In this document: in pieces, positions 51,988 through 61,000 of the stretch
How the letters are laid out: each line of letters begins with the position of its first letter
Numbering within the stretch: position 1 is the stretch's first letter
Assembly (NCBI GenBank): GCA_039802005.1
Contig: JBDRVV010000012.1
Span: forward strand, 1 to 64,000
DNA: 64,000 nucleotides
Source: a candidate division WOR-3 bacterium
GTDB taxonomy: Bacteria; Hydrothermota; Tepidihabitantia; SM23-42; JAOAFX01
Direction: 5' to 3'
Notes under the pieces: model-generated
Database searches by the model: none
The model's input: only the letters and a program-made list of their open reading frames with translations
Told to the model about the DNA's origin: nothing
Made by a program: the position numbers and the translations under genes

Positions 51988-53135
51988 AGATACTGATTGC
52001 CCCCGCAAGTTTCAAAGGCTCAATTATCTCAAAAGATATATCAAGCGCCATTGTCAGAGGAATAAGAAAGATAAAAAAGAATATTGTAGTTAAAGAATCG
52101 CCAATTGCAGACGGTGGAATGGGCACCCTGGACATAATCACAAGACATTTTAAAGGTAAATATATAACCTGTTATGTCACCAATCCGCTTGGGAAAAAAA
52201 TCAAGACAAAATTCGGTATTATACAGAATAAAAAACTCGCAATAATTGAACTCGCACAAGCAGCGGGTCTACATTTGATTCCAGAACAATTAAAAAATCC
52301 GCTGAAGACTACTACCATTGGCGTGGGTGATTTGATTAAAGAGAGCATAAGAATGGGTTCTAAAAAAATTATTATTGGTGTAGGCGACAGCGGAACGATA
52401 GACTGCGGAATTGGAGCATTGTCAGTCCTCGGAGTAAAATTTCTTGATAGAAATTCAAAACCAGTAGAGTTAACTTGTTCAGGACTTTTGAAATTAAAAA
52501 AAATTGACGCTACTGCAGTAAATTCGTTAAAAAAGTCAGTTGAATTTATAATCCTCGCTGATGTTGCTAATCCCCTCACGGGCAAAAAAGGTGCGATTGT
52601 CTATGCACCACAAAAGGGCGCAAAAGATGAAGACCTGCCATTGATTGCACGGGCATTAAAAAATTTTAAAAAAATAATTTTCAATCAATATAAAATAGAC
52701 CTTGATAGAATTAGGGGCACTGGTGCTGCGGGCGGGATAGCCGGCGGAATGTATGCAATTTTGAATGCAAAAATCGTTTCAGGATTTGATTATTTTGAAA
52801 AAATCTTTAATCTGGACAAAAAGGTTAAAAACGCCGATTTGGTCGTCACCGGGGAGGGTAAAATTGATAAGACAACCTTCTCTGGCAAGGCAACCGGCAG
52901 AATAATAAACTTATGTAAAAAATATCGCAAACCAGTAATCATAGTCTGCGGCGGTTATGACCGTAATTTAGATTTGAGAAAATATGGAGTAATAAAAATC
53001 TACTCACTAATTGAAAGCACAAAAAATAAGAAGAGAGCTATAAATAATGCACACCAATTATTAGAAAGAATCGGTGTGCAGATTGCCAAAACTTCAAGTT
53101 CTTTACTTTCTACTTTGCTCTTGACACCGCTATAA
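51984..53135 (+). CDS. Glycerate kinase (GarK/GlxK family)
   Basis: 383 aa, TTG start overlapping the dehydrogenase stop. Family features are ILIAPASFKGSIISKDISSAI at the N-terminus, SPIADGGMGTLD, VGDSGTIDCGIGALSVLG, GTGAAGGIAGGM and LVVTGEGKIDKTTFSGKATG. The enzyme phosphorylates D-glycerate, to 2-phosphoglycerate in this family. It works with the preceding reductase. The last ~20 residues (after GVQIAK) are a Ser/Leu-rich tail beyond the usual end. The promoter of the protease gene overlaps this 3' end. Confidence 0.93.
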   Translation: MKILIAPASFKGSIISKDISSAIVRGIRKIKKNIVVKESPIADGGMGTLDIITRHFKGKYITCYVTNPLGKKIKTKFGIIQNKKLAIIELAQAAGLHLIPEQLKNPLKTTTIGVGDLIKESIRMGSKKIIIGVGDSGTIDCGIGALSVLGVKFLDRNSKPVELTCSGLLKLKKIDATAVNSLKKSVEFIILADVANPLTGKKGAIVYAPQKGAKDEDLPLIARALKNFKKIIFNQYKIDLDRIRGTGAAGGIAGGMYAILNAKIVSGFDYFEKIFNLDKKVKNADLVVTGEGKIDKTTFSGKATGRIINLCKKYRKPVIIVCGGYDRNLDLRKYGVIKIYSLIESTKNKKRAINNAHQLLERIGVQIAKTSSSLLSTLLLTPL

Positions 53136-53150
53136 TTATAATTAAAATCA
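53123..53150 (+). promoter_or_regulatory. Promoter of the subtilisin-like protease gene
   Basis: TTGACA (53123-53128), 16-nt spacer, TAAAAT (53145-53150). ATG 53166 follows an AAGGAGG site, giving a short leader with a ribosome-binding site. Confidence 0.75.
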
Positions 53151-53165
53151 TTACAAGGAGGAACT

Positions 53166-55526
53166 ATGAGATATATAATTTCTGTCATATTCTGTTTGCA
53201 CCTTATCTTAGGCAGGGAAACTTCCGAAGCCACTATTGGATATTTTATGCCATCGCCCATTGAAAATGCAACAATCATCGGTATGGAAAATGGCTTCTCC
53301 TTTGACACAAAAATCGGTGAACCTGTTATCCCACAAAATCTAAGGGCTAAAGATAGCCCAGACTACCCTTACTACCTAATCCAGTTTACAGGCCCAATAT
53401 ATACCGAATGGAAGGAAAAACTACAAACAATTGGTATCAAAATTTATGCATACTGGCCCAATTATGCTTATCTCGTAAAAGCAGACCATGAGCAGTTAAA
53501 TGCGATAAAATCCCTGCCATATGTTCACTGGATTGGACTATTCCATCCTGCTTATAAGATTAACATAAACCTACTCAATGCTCGTGGCACGGGCATAATC
53601 AGTATTCAGTTATATCCCGATGCTGACCTGAACAAGACCCTTGAAGACATTGCAAAAACTGGAGCAAAAATATTGGACTTTTCAGTCAGTGAAATAGGAA
53701 AACTTGTCCGGGCTGAGTATGATTTATCCCTTGTTTATAAGATAGCACAAATACCTGAGGTCCTTGCAATCGTTCCCTGGACACCAGATGAATTAATGAA
53801 CGAGAATTCTCAGTGGGTATGCCAGACAGGCTGGAAATCATCGGTGCCTCCGGACACAATAGGTCGCCGGGTATGGCACAAGGGCATCCGCGGTCAGAAT
53901 ATGATCCTTGGCTTTTCTGATACAGGAATAACAACAACCCATATCGCTTATAGCCACACCGGAATTCCCATATCCGATTCTGGACATTTTGCATCCCATC
54001 GTAAGATTGTTGCTTATCTTCTCTTAAGCGGTGCTGCGTTCGGTGATGTAGGTTCAACATACCACGGGAGTCATGTTGGTGGCACGATTGCTGGTGATGA
54101 CTCAATAAATGGTGGAACAAATGTAAATGACGGGATTGCCTACAAATCCCGATTATTCTTCGTTGATATCGCCAATGCCTCAGGTAGTTTGGTCACACCC
54201 ACTGACCTCACCCCTCTTTATAATATGTTCTACAACGACCCCCTCTTCCCGATGCGCCAGCATTCAGCATCATGGGGTAGAACCGGAACTGGTTACATTG
54301 ACCGTGATGCATTCTCTGATGCCTATCACTGGCAGCATAAGGATTTCTTAGATATCTTTGCTGCTGGTAATAATGGTCCCACATATCGCACGATCACACA
54401 TGCGGCCTATGCTAAGAATGTTGTCGCTGTCGGTGCCCTCCAGAACGGCACATCATCAAATCAAATTGCTTCATTTTCCTCAAGGGGTCCAACCCTTGAT
54501 TTAAGGGTCAAACCAACGGTTTGCACACCCGGACAGAATATAGTGTCGGTAGATGGAGGAACAACTTCGAATTATAAAACCCTCAGTGGCACAAGCATGG
54601 CGACTCCGGCATGTAATGCCTCTGCAGGTTTAATAAGGCAGTATCTCAAGCAGGGCTGGTATCCATCAGGTAGTCCCAATCCAAATGATACCCTTGGCTA
54701 TATCAGCGCGGCATTGATTCGGGCGATGTTAATCGTCTCCGCGGATCCTAATGTTGGAACTTATATCGTCCCTGATTCCAATATCGGCTTTGGCAGAGTT
54801 GATATAGACAGTGTCCTTTATTTTGCTGGTGACACCCGAAGACTTGCATTCTGGGATGATACATCAGGGTTGACCACAGGACAATATAAAGAATATTACA
54901 TAAATGTCTATGATTCCACTCTCGCTTTAAGATGTGCCCTGGTCTGGACCGATACCGCAGCCGCAGTGGGATCTATTCCAAATATTGTTAATGACCTGAA
55001 TCTCCAGATGACCAATCCTTATGGAACCTATTATCGTGGTAATCAGATGTCAAATGGTCAATCGGTAACCAATCCAGCCAATTACGATAACCGGAATGTC
55101 GAAGAAGTCTGCCGGATAAATACCCCCAGAAGAGGCATCTGGACGATAAGGGTGAGTGCCCAGAACATTCCCTATCCTAAACAACCATACGCCCTGGTGG
55201 TGACTGGTGGGATGAACATAGAGGTCGGTATTGAAGAAAAAGCGATGCCCAGATTTGATACAAAAACCACACTTGCAAGAATAATTCCCAACCCAGCATC
55301 AAGTAAAGTTATGATTCAATTCCAGATATCTCAAAAAACAGAGATTGCCTTAAAGGTGTTTGATGTATCAGGCAGATTGATGAGCACAATACTTAAAGGA
55401 CAAAGAGAATCGGGAATCTATGATGTTGAATGGAAGATAGGTGAATCAATTCCATCCGGTGTCTATTTTGTAATGCTTGAGGCTGAGAATACAAAACAGA
55501 TTGAAAGATTAATCATAGTCCGTTAA
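53166..55526 (+). CDS. Secreted subtilisin-like serine protease (S8) with C-terminal sorting domain
   Basis: 786 aa. Signal peptide (RYIISVIFCLHLILG), propeptide-like region to about residue 215, then the S8 catalytic domain. The catalytic triad is Asp in ILGFSDTGITTTH (near 258), His in YHGSHVGGTIAGDD (near 303) and Ser in LSGTSMATPACNAS (near 478). A beta-sandwich follows (~555-690; ALVWTDTAAAVGS, NDLNLQMTNPYG), as in KP-43-type subtilases. The last ~85 residues are a sorting-type domain (IIPNPASSKV ... GVYFVMLEA). All catalytic residues are present, so an active exported protease is likely. A strong AAGGAGG site is present, and a hairpin terminator follows. Confidence 0.94.
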   Translation: MRYIISVIFCLHLILGRETSEATIGYFMPSPIENATIIGMENGFSFDTKIGEPVIPQNLRAKDSPDYPYYLIQFTGPIYTEWKEKLQTIGIKIYAYWPNYAYLVKADHEQLNAIKSLPYVHWIGLFHPAYKININLLNARGTGIISIQLYPDADLNKTLEDIAKTGAKILDFSVSEIGKLVRAEYDLSLVYKIAQIPEVLAIVPWTPDELMNENSQWVCQTGWKSSVPPDTIGRRVWHKGIRGQNMILGFSDTGITTTHIAYSHTGIPISDSGHFASHRKIVAYLLLSGAAFGDVGSTYHGSHVGGTIAGDDSINGGTNVNDGIAYKSRLFFVDIANASGSLVTPTDLTPLYNMFYNDPLFPMRQHSASWGRTGTGYIDRDAFSDAYHWQHKDFLDIFAAGNNGPTYRTITHAAYAKNVVAVGALQNGTSSNQIASFSSRGPTLDLRVKPTVCTPGQNIVSVDGGTTSNYKTLSGTSMATPACNASAGLIRQYLKQGWYPSGSPNPNDTLGYISAALIRAMLIVSADPNVGTYIVPDSNIGFGRVDIDSVLYFAGDTRRLAFWDDTSGLTTGQYKEYYINVYDSTLALRCALVWTDTAAAVGSIPNIVNDLNLQMTNPYGTYYRGNQMSNGQSVTNPANYDNRNVEEVCRINTPRRGIWTIRVSAQNIPYPKQPYALVVTGGMNIEVGIEEKAMPRFDTKTTLARIIPNPASSKVMIQFQISQKTEIALKVFDVSGRLMSTILKGQRESGIYDVEWKIGESIPSGVYFVMLEAENTKQIERLIIVR

Positions 55527-55536
55527 ATAATAAAAA

Positions 55537-55561
55537 GGGCAGGTCAATTTTTGACCTGCCC
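55537..55561. terminator. Intrinsic terminator between convergent genes
   Basis: 11-bp stem GGGCAGGTCAA / TTGACCTGCCC with a TTT loop. On the minus strand it is followed by a T-rich run (CTTTTTATTATT), so it ends the phosphoesterase operon best; on the plus strand it lies 10 nt after the protease stop. Confidence 0.8.
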
Positions 55562-55578
55562 GCACTGAAAAATACTCC

Positions 55579-56220
55579 TTAAGCATTATAAAGTTCAACC
55601 TTTATTTCATCGGTTATGTCCATCATCCCATAAAATTTTGGAAATGGACCTGGATTTACAATAATTGTCCTTCCAATCCTGTCTGTATTGCGCGCCTCGT
55701 GTATATGACCACAGATACACAAATCAGGTTGATTCTTTTCAATAAATTCGCGAATGTGCTTACTACCAACATGCATACCCATTAAAGTCTTATCAACCTT
55801 TGTATTAAATGGCGGTGCATGACTTACAAATATCTGTTTCCCATCCTGTCTTCTGTAGTTACTTAAAATCCTTTCAATCTCTTCATCTGAATACTCCTGC
55901 GGGGTTCGGAAAGGTGTATAACCACTTCCCCCAATACCAAAAAATAACAACCCCTTGAATTCTCTTATCTCTCCATGCAGGTTAATACCTTCATCTTTTA
56001 AGAAATCCAGCACTTCATACTGGTCACAATTACCAGGCACTGCAACGACATTAGCATTAATTTCTTTTATTGTATTTAATACAATAGAAGCCTCTTTCTT
56101 GCCACCAAAATTTGTAATATCACCAGATATAACAACAAGATCCGCAGAACTCAAAACATCAATAATCTTTTTATCGTAATTGATTCGGCCATGGATATCA
56201 GAAATGGCGAGAATCTTCAT
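55579..56220 (-). CDS. Calcineurin-like metallophosphoesterase
   Basis: 213 aa. The five metal motifs are in order: ISDIHGR (residue 6), VISGDITNFGG, VPGNCDQYE, FVSHAPPFNTK and ICGHIHEARN. Cytosolic, resembling the YfcE/MJ0936-type phosphodiesterases and small archaeal phosphoesterases. The substrate is unknown. It follows homoserine dehydrogenase with a 4-nt overlap, which gives no clear functional link. Confidence 0.88.
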   Translation of the reverse strand: MKILAISDIHGRINYDKKIIDVLSSADLVVISGDITNFGGKKEASIVLNTIKEINANVVAVPGNCDQYEVLDFLKDEGINLHGEIREFKGLLFFGIGGSGYTPFRTPQEYSDEEIERILSNYRRQDGKQIFVSHAPPFNTKVDKTLMGMHVGSKHIREFIEKNQPDLCICGHIHEARNTDRIGRTIIVNPGPFPKFYGMMDITDEIKVELYNA

Positions 56221-57263
56221 TTATTTGTATAGTAAAATCGGTGAAGGTTAATTATATCTTTCATAATCGTAGCGCCAATCGCTACGAGTCCAGAAGCTCC
56301 TCCGATCAAAGTCAATTCACCCATCAACCTTGTGTGGAAAGTGACACCTTTGTTTGAACCATAAACATAGGACAGTGGGTCATCCTTATTAAGAAATTCT
56401 GGTCCAACAGATATCTTGGGTTCTCCATTTTCAATTGATAACTTGCCTATCAGCCTTACTATCTTTCCCTTCTTTACTTTAGCACAGACTACTTTCTCAT
56501 TCAGGTTCATTATTCCCTGACAGGGAATTGACCTTAAATCTGCACACTTGCCGGTTAATAAAAGCCCAAGGATTATTGTTTTATAACAGGTGTCAATTCC
56601 TTCAAGATCAAATCTATAATCGGGCTCTGCGATACCAAGTTTTATTGCCTCTCGTATTGCCTCCATTTTGCTCTTCTTTTCAAACATAATCTTATCAAGG
56701 ACAAAATTACTCGTGCCATTTAAAATTCCACGCACATAATATACATTGGCATTTATCAATTCATTATTAATAACCCCTGAAGTGGGCAGAGCGCCAGCAG
56801 TCGTGGCACTGATACCGATATAAACATTTTCTATCTTTGACAATTGAATAAGTTCATCGCCTTTAAAAACCAAAGGCGCCTTGTTCGCACATATTATATT
56901 TATTCCATTTTTAATCGCTTCAACCAGATAAGGGTAACTTACGCCAGCATCAGTTCGTGAACCAGGCAAGCCGTCAATAATAATATCAAATCTTTTACTT
57001 TCAATCAGATGAATAAATTTTTCCAAGGGTTTTTTTATAACCTTATCTAAATTTTTACCTTCTGCTTTTTTATCAATCAAATCCTGTAAATTTAAATCGC
57101 CGCAGGCAAAACTTTTTGAATCTGCAGCGGCAATAAATTTTAGTCCAAAACCGAATTTTTCTGTGATTCTGTCTCTGTTTTCAATGTAATGTTTGGCAAA
57201 TGCCCTTATAACCTTGCCAAATCCTAATAATCCAACATTATATTGCTTGATTCTTGATCGCAT
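56217..57263 (-). CDS. hom: Homoserine dehydrogenase
   Basis: 348 aa, similar to ACT-less homoserine dehydrogenases (~330-350 aa). The NAD(P)-binding fold is VGLLGFGKVIRAFAKHY; ANKAPLVFKGDEL carries the conserved Asn-Lys; the substrate region is VRGILNGTSNFVLDKI; and GIAEPDYRFDLEGIDTCYK carries the Glu/Asp/Lys catalytic set. It reduces aspartate semialdehyde to homoserine for threonine/methionine synthesis. Absence of an ACT domain suggests no threonine feedback through this chain. The ATG lies 6 nt after TATAAT, with no ribosome site. Confidence 0.93.
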   Translation of the reverse strand: MRSRIKQYNVGLLGFGKVIRAFAKHYIENRDRITEKFGFGLKFIAAADSKSFACGDLNLQDLIDKKAEGKNLDKVIKKPLEKFIHLIESKRFDIIIDGLPGSRTDAGVSYPYLVEAIKNGINIICANKAPLVFKGDELIQLSKIENVYIGISATTAGALPTSGVINNELINANVYYVRGILNGTSNFVLDKIMFEKKSKMEAIREAIKLGIAEPDYRFDLEGIDTCYKTIILGLLLTGKCADLRSIPCQGIMNLNEKVVCAKVKKGKIVRLIGKLSIENGEPKISVGPEFLNKDDPLSYVYGSNKGVTFHTRLMGELTLIGGASGLVAIGATIMKDIINLHRFYYTNK

Positions 57264-57269
57264 TGAATG

Positions 57270-57297
57270 ATTATACCCAAAATATAAACTGAGTCAA
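57270..57297 (-). promoter_or_regulatory. hom promoter, leaderless layout
   Basis: Minus strand TTGACT (57297-57292), 16-nt spacer, TATAAT (57275-57270), 6 nt to ATG 57263. Confidence 0.82.
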
Positions 57298-57337
57298 CCT
57301 CTGATTATGATTTGAGTTTTAATTTAAAAATAAAAAA

Positions 57338-57408
57338 GCGGGAGACGGGATTTGAACCCGCGACCCTCACCTTGGCAAGGTGATGCTCCACCACTGAGCT
57401 ACTCCCGC
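57338..57408 (-). tRNA. tRNA-Gly (anticodon GCC)
   Basis: 71 nt on the minus strand. Acceptor stem GCGGGAG/CTCCCGC, D arm GCTC...GAGC, anticodon stem TCACC/GGTGA around TTGCCAA (anticodon GCC), T arm GCGGG-TTCAAAT-CCCGT. The 3' CCA is not encoded. All stems pair (one G-T in the T stem). Confidence 0.96.
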
Positions 57409-57439
57409 AAAATCAGCAAAATATTATAAGCCTTAGATA

Positions 57440-57467
57440 ATTATATATAAAATGGAACAAAAGTCAA
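57440..57467 (-). promoter_or_regulatory. tRNA-Gly promoter
   Basis: Minus strand TTGACT (57467-57462), 16-nt spacer, TATAAT (57445-57440), about 31 nt before the mature tRNA 5' end. Confidence 0.75.
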
Positions 57468-57537
57468 CACTTCTTTAATCTTACTTTTAGAAATATCGTA
57501 CATTTGCAATGGAAAATTTTAGCCTGAAGTAAAAATT

Positions 57538-57593
57538 GTAGTGGCAGACCTTGGTCTGCAGATATTTATGAGCAGAGTAAACTCGCCCAATAC
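57538..57593. repeat. Inverted pair of GTAGTG hairpin repeats, right arm decayed
   Basis: Left: GTAGTG + GCAGACC-TT-GGTCTGC (57538-57559), perfect. Right (57572-57593): GCAGAGT-AA-ACTCGCC + CAATAC, where the two stem halves match different subtypes and no longer pair fully. Nothing else is evident in 57468-57636. Confidence 0.75.
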
Positions 57594-57636
57594 ATCTTAA
57601 AAATAGTTTCTATTAGTCGCATGTTCCCTGTTCTTA

Positions 57637-60036
57637 CTAACTCTTAAAAACGACCTCTCCCCTCTGCATATCTACCTTTATCGTACTGTCTTTTGGAAAT
57701 TCACCCGCTATTATCTTCTTTGATAATGGATTTTCAATCATTCTCTGGATTGCCCGACGCAAAGGTCTGGCACCATATACCGGGTCAAATCCTTCATGGG
57801 CAAGGTGTTCTTTTACCTTTTCACTGAATTCAATCCGGTAACCAAACTCTGAAACATTCTTTGCAACCTTTTTCAGTTCCCGTTCAACAATCCCTTTTAT
57901 CTCATCAAATCCGAGTGGTTTAAAAACAATCACCTCGTCTATACGGTTTAAAAACTCGGGTTTAACACTCCGTTCAAGAACCCGGTAAACTTCCTTCTTT
58001 GTCTGTTCATAATCAAACTTCCCATTTTTTAAATTCTCGGTTATTATTTCACTCCCTAAATTAGATGTCATAATTATAATCGTATTTTTGAAATCAACGG
58101 TCCTGCCCTGTCCATCGGTCAATCTGCCATCATCAAGGAGTTGTAACAAGATATTGAATACATCGGGATGTGCCTTTTCAAATTCGTCAAATAGTATCAC
58201 CCGATAGGGTCTACGCCTCACTGCCTCAGTAAGTTGTCCACCTTCTTCATAACCGACATAGCCCGGTGGTGCACCAATCAGCCTTGATACCGTATGTTTT
58301 TCCTGATATTCGGTCATATCAATCCTCACCATCGCATCCTCGGTATCAAACAAGAATTCCGCAAGGGATTTTGCAAGCTCTGTCTTACCTACACCCGTGG
58401 GTCCGAGAAATATAAACGAACCGATCGGCCTTTTCGGATCTTTTAATCCTGCCCTTGAGCGCCTTATCGCATCACTCACCGCAACGACCGCATCCTCCTG
58501 GTCAACGAGCCTTTCGTGAATTCTCTCTTCCATTTTTAACAACTTGCTCATCTCAGATTCAAGCATTCTTGACACCGGGATGCCGGTCCAGGAAGATATT
58601 ATCTCTGCAATATCATCTTCAGTGACGCGGTCGTCAATGCCCCGCTGTTTCATCCACTCGGTCTTTTTCCTGCGATATTCTTTTTGTAATGCTTCGGTCT
58701 CATCCCTTAACTTTGCGGCAAGTTCATAATTTCTCATCTCCACTGCCCTTTTACCTTCTTCGGTCAATTTTTCAAGTCTCTTCTCCATTTCCTTTAATTC
58801 ATCCGGCATTGAATATATCTCTATCCTTGCCCTTGCGCAGGCCTCATCAATCAAATCTATCGCCTTATCAGGTAGATGGCGCTCGGTCAGATAACGGTGT
58901 GAAAGTTTTACTGCAGACTCAATCGCTGAATCATCAATTATAACGCCGTGGTGGGATTCGTATCTGTTTTTCAAACCCTGTAAAATTTTTATCGTATCTT
59001 CAACCGAAGGTTCACCAACATATACTGGTGCAAAACGTCTTTCTAATGCTGCATCCTTCTCAATATGCTTACGATATTCATTCAGGGTTGTAGCACCGAT
59101 ACACTGTAATTCGCCCCTTGCCAGTGCCGGTTTGAGCATATTTGATGCATCAATTGCCCCCTCTGCTGCACCCGCACCAACTATTGTATGCAATTCATCA
59201 ATGAATAATATAATCTCGCCCTTTCCTTTTCTTATCTCATCCATCACCGCCTTCAATCTCTCTTCAAATTCACCACGATATTTTGAACCAGCAACGAGCG
59301 AGCCCATATCAAGTGCCAGAATCCTCTTATCCTTCAATATCTCAGGGACATTCTTCTCAACAATCCTCTGGGCAAGCCCTTCAACAATAGCGGTCTTACC
59401 CACCCCCGCCTCACCAATTAACACTGGATTATTCTTTGTCCTCCGTGATAGAATCTGAATCACCCTTTTTATCTCCTGGTCTCTGCCGATCACCGGGTCA
59501 AGTTTTCCCTGTTTTGCCAGTGCGGTTATATCCCTTGCATATCTTTCAAGTGCCATATACTTACTCTCCGCATCCTGGTCAGTCACCCGCTGTGAACCCC
59601 GAATAATCTGGAGTGCCTGATAAATCTTTTCTTTGGTTATTCCAAATTCTCTCAATATCTTTACAACCTCTCCTTCTGTCTCTTCAGCAATTGCTAAAAA
59701 CAAATGTTCTGTGCCTACATATTCATCCTTCATCCGCTGTGCCTCAGCCTGGGCAAGGGAGACCAATTTCTTTGTCCTTGGTGTTATATAAATCTGGGCA
59801 GTCGCACCACCATAGACCTTGGGTCTTAAATCAAGCGAAGATTCAAGCCTTCGTTGCACCAGGTCCGGCATTATATCCATCTTTTTCAGTATCTTCGGCA
59901 CCAAACCATCTTCCTGTCTCAAAAGCGCCAGAAAGATATGCTCTACATCCAGTTCCTGATGAGCATATTCATCAAGAATTTCCTGTGCCAGGGCAATAGA
60001 ATCCTGTGCCTTTTGAGTAAATTTATCAAATCTCAT
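57637..60036 (-). CDS. clpC: ATP-dependent Clp protease ATP-binding subunit ClpC
   Basis: 799 aa. Two Clp-N repeats (1-~145). AAA-1 has [18 protein letters not shown] near residue 207 and [13 protein letters not shown]. The UVR-containing middle domain (about 415-470, [20 protein letters not shown]) separates ClpC from ClpA/ClpB. AAA-2 has [17 protein letters not shown] near residue 543 and [16 protein letters not shown]; a D2-small domain ends it. It unfolds substrates for ClpP (not encoded here). It begins 34 nt after the prenyltransferase gene; AAAGG lies before the ATG. Confidence 0.95.
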   Translation of the reverse strand: MRFDKFTQKAQDSIALAQEILDEYAHQELDVEHIFLALLRQEDGLVPKILKKMDIMPDLVQRRLESSLDLRPKVYGGATAQIYITPRTKKLVSLAQAEAQRMKDEYVGTEHLFLAIAEETEGEVVKILREFGITKEKIYQALQIIRGSQRVTDQDAESKYMALERYARDITALAKQGKLDPVIGRDQEIKRVIQILSRRTKNNPVLIGEAGVGKTAIVEGLAQRIVEKNVPEILKDKRILALDMGSLVAGSKYRGEFEERLKAVMDEIRKGKGEIILFIDELHTIVGAGAAEGAIDASNMLKPALARGELQCIGATTLNEYRKHIEKDAALERRFAPVYVGEPSVEDTIKILQGLKNRYESHHGVIIDDSAIESAVKLSHRYLTERHLPDKAIDLIDEACARARIEIYSMPDELKEMEKRLEKLTEEGKRAVEMRNYELAAKLRDETEALQKEYRRKKTEWMKQRGIDDRVTEDDIAEIISSWTGIPVSRMLESEMSKLLKMEERIHERLVDQEDAVVAVSDAIRRSRAGLKDPKRPIGSFIFLGPTGVGKTELAKSLAEFLFDTEDAMVRIDMTEYQEKHTVSRLIGAPPGYVGYEEGGQLTEAVRRRPYRVILFDEFEKAHPDVFNILLQLLDDGRLTDGQGRTVDFKNTIIIMTSNLGSEIITENLKNGKFDYEQTKKEVYRVLERSVKPEFLNRIDEVIVFKPLGFDEIKGIVERELKKVAKNVSEFGYRIEFSEKVKEHLAHEGFDPVYGARPLRRAIQRMIENPLSKKIIAGEFPKDSTIKVDMQRGEVVFKS

Positions 60037-60070
60037 ATACCTTTAGACTAAAAAAACCAAAATATGTTTA

Positions 60071-60940
60071 TCAGGAATAGGTCAGAATCAAAATGCAGGC
60101 AATCCCCCACAATATCAAATTGATTATGATTGGCATATCGCCTATCAATGCACGATTGGGCATATCCGCACCGGATTTTTTTTCTATTATATAAAGATAC
60201 CTGAACATCCCATAAATGACAAACGGGATTGTCAGAATCAGATTCTTTGTATGAAATTTATTTATTGTATCCGGAGATAATGTATAAATACAATAAGAAA
60301 CAATACAGGCAGAGATGGTTATCGTAATCATATGGTTGAGCATATCTATTGAATAATGATAGAGCACCTTCCTATGTTTCTCAGCCTCAATCCCGAGCAT
60401 TAGCATTTCACTCTTTCGTTTTGCCAGAATTATAAAGAGTGCCAGGAGAAAAGTGCAGAGAATCAGCCAGGAAGATATCTCCACATTGATTATCAATGCA
60501 CCGGCGATAGACCTGAGAACATAGCCGATTGCAACAGCAAGAACATCAAGTATCACAAGATATTTAAAGATAACAGAATAGAGCAGGCTCAAGATTAAGT
60601 AAACTGCAGCAGACAGAAAGAATTGGTGATCAATCGTGAAGGAAAAATAAAGCGCAACAATTATTAGAATTATAGAAAGAATTATTGCATTAACTACTTT
60701 TACTTTACCTGAGGCGATTGGCCTGTTCTTTTTTGTAGTAATATGCTGGTCAACCTTTTTATCAAACACATCATTGATAATATAACCTGCACTACTCAGA
60801 AGTGAGAAAATGATAAACCCTGAAATTGCAATACCAACTTTTTGTAAATCGTGGAATTCCCTGCTGAATACGAGCCCGGCAAATAAAAATACATTCTTTA
60901 TCCACTGTTCAGGCCTTAATAATCTTATATATTCTCTCAT
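60071..60940 (-). CDS. UbiA-family prenyltransferase, decaprenyl-phosphate phosphoribosyltransferase-like
   Basis: 289 aa with about eight to nine membrane segments. It begins IRLLRPEQWIKNVFLFAGLVFS. The first Asp-rich motif is NDVFDKKVDQHITTKKNRPIASG near residue 58, and the second (AKRKSEMLMLG) lies around residue 175. This combination, with the RPEQWxKN start, matches DPPR-synthase-like proteins, which attach phosphoribose to polyprenyl phosphate for arabinose-type donors in actinobacteria. In other bacteria the product is less certain and a general UbiA function remains possible. Confidence 0.85.
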   Translation of the reverse strand: MREYIRLLRPEQWIKNVFLFAGLVFSREFHDLQKVGIAISGFIIFSLLSSAGYIINDVFDKKVDQHITTKKNRPIASGKVKVVNAIILSIILIIVALYFSFTIDHQFFLSAAVYLILSLLYSVIFKYLVILDVLAVAIGYVLRSIAGALIINVEISSWLILCTFLLALFIILAKRKSEMLMLGIEAEKHRKVLYHYSIDMLNHMITITISACIVSYCIYTLSPDTINKFHTKNLILTIPFVIYGMFRYLYIIEKKSGADMPNRALIGDMPIIINLILWGIACILILTYS

Positions 60941-61000
60941 CTAATTATCCAGTGATCAATCCCCTGCCATTATTAAAATTCTTAAGGTTTTAATTTTTCC

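Noticed and set aside
53686-54120. Open frame of 144 codons on the minus strand
   Set aside because: It is antisense to the catalytic domain of the S8 protease, with His/Gln-rich composition typical of a shadow frame.
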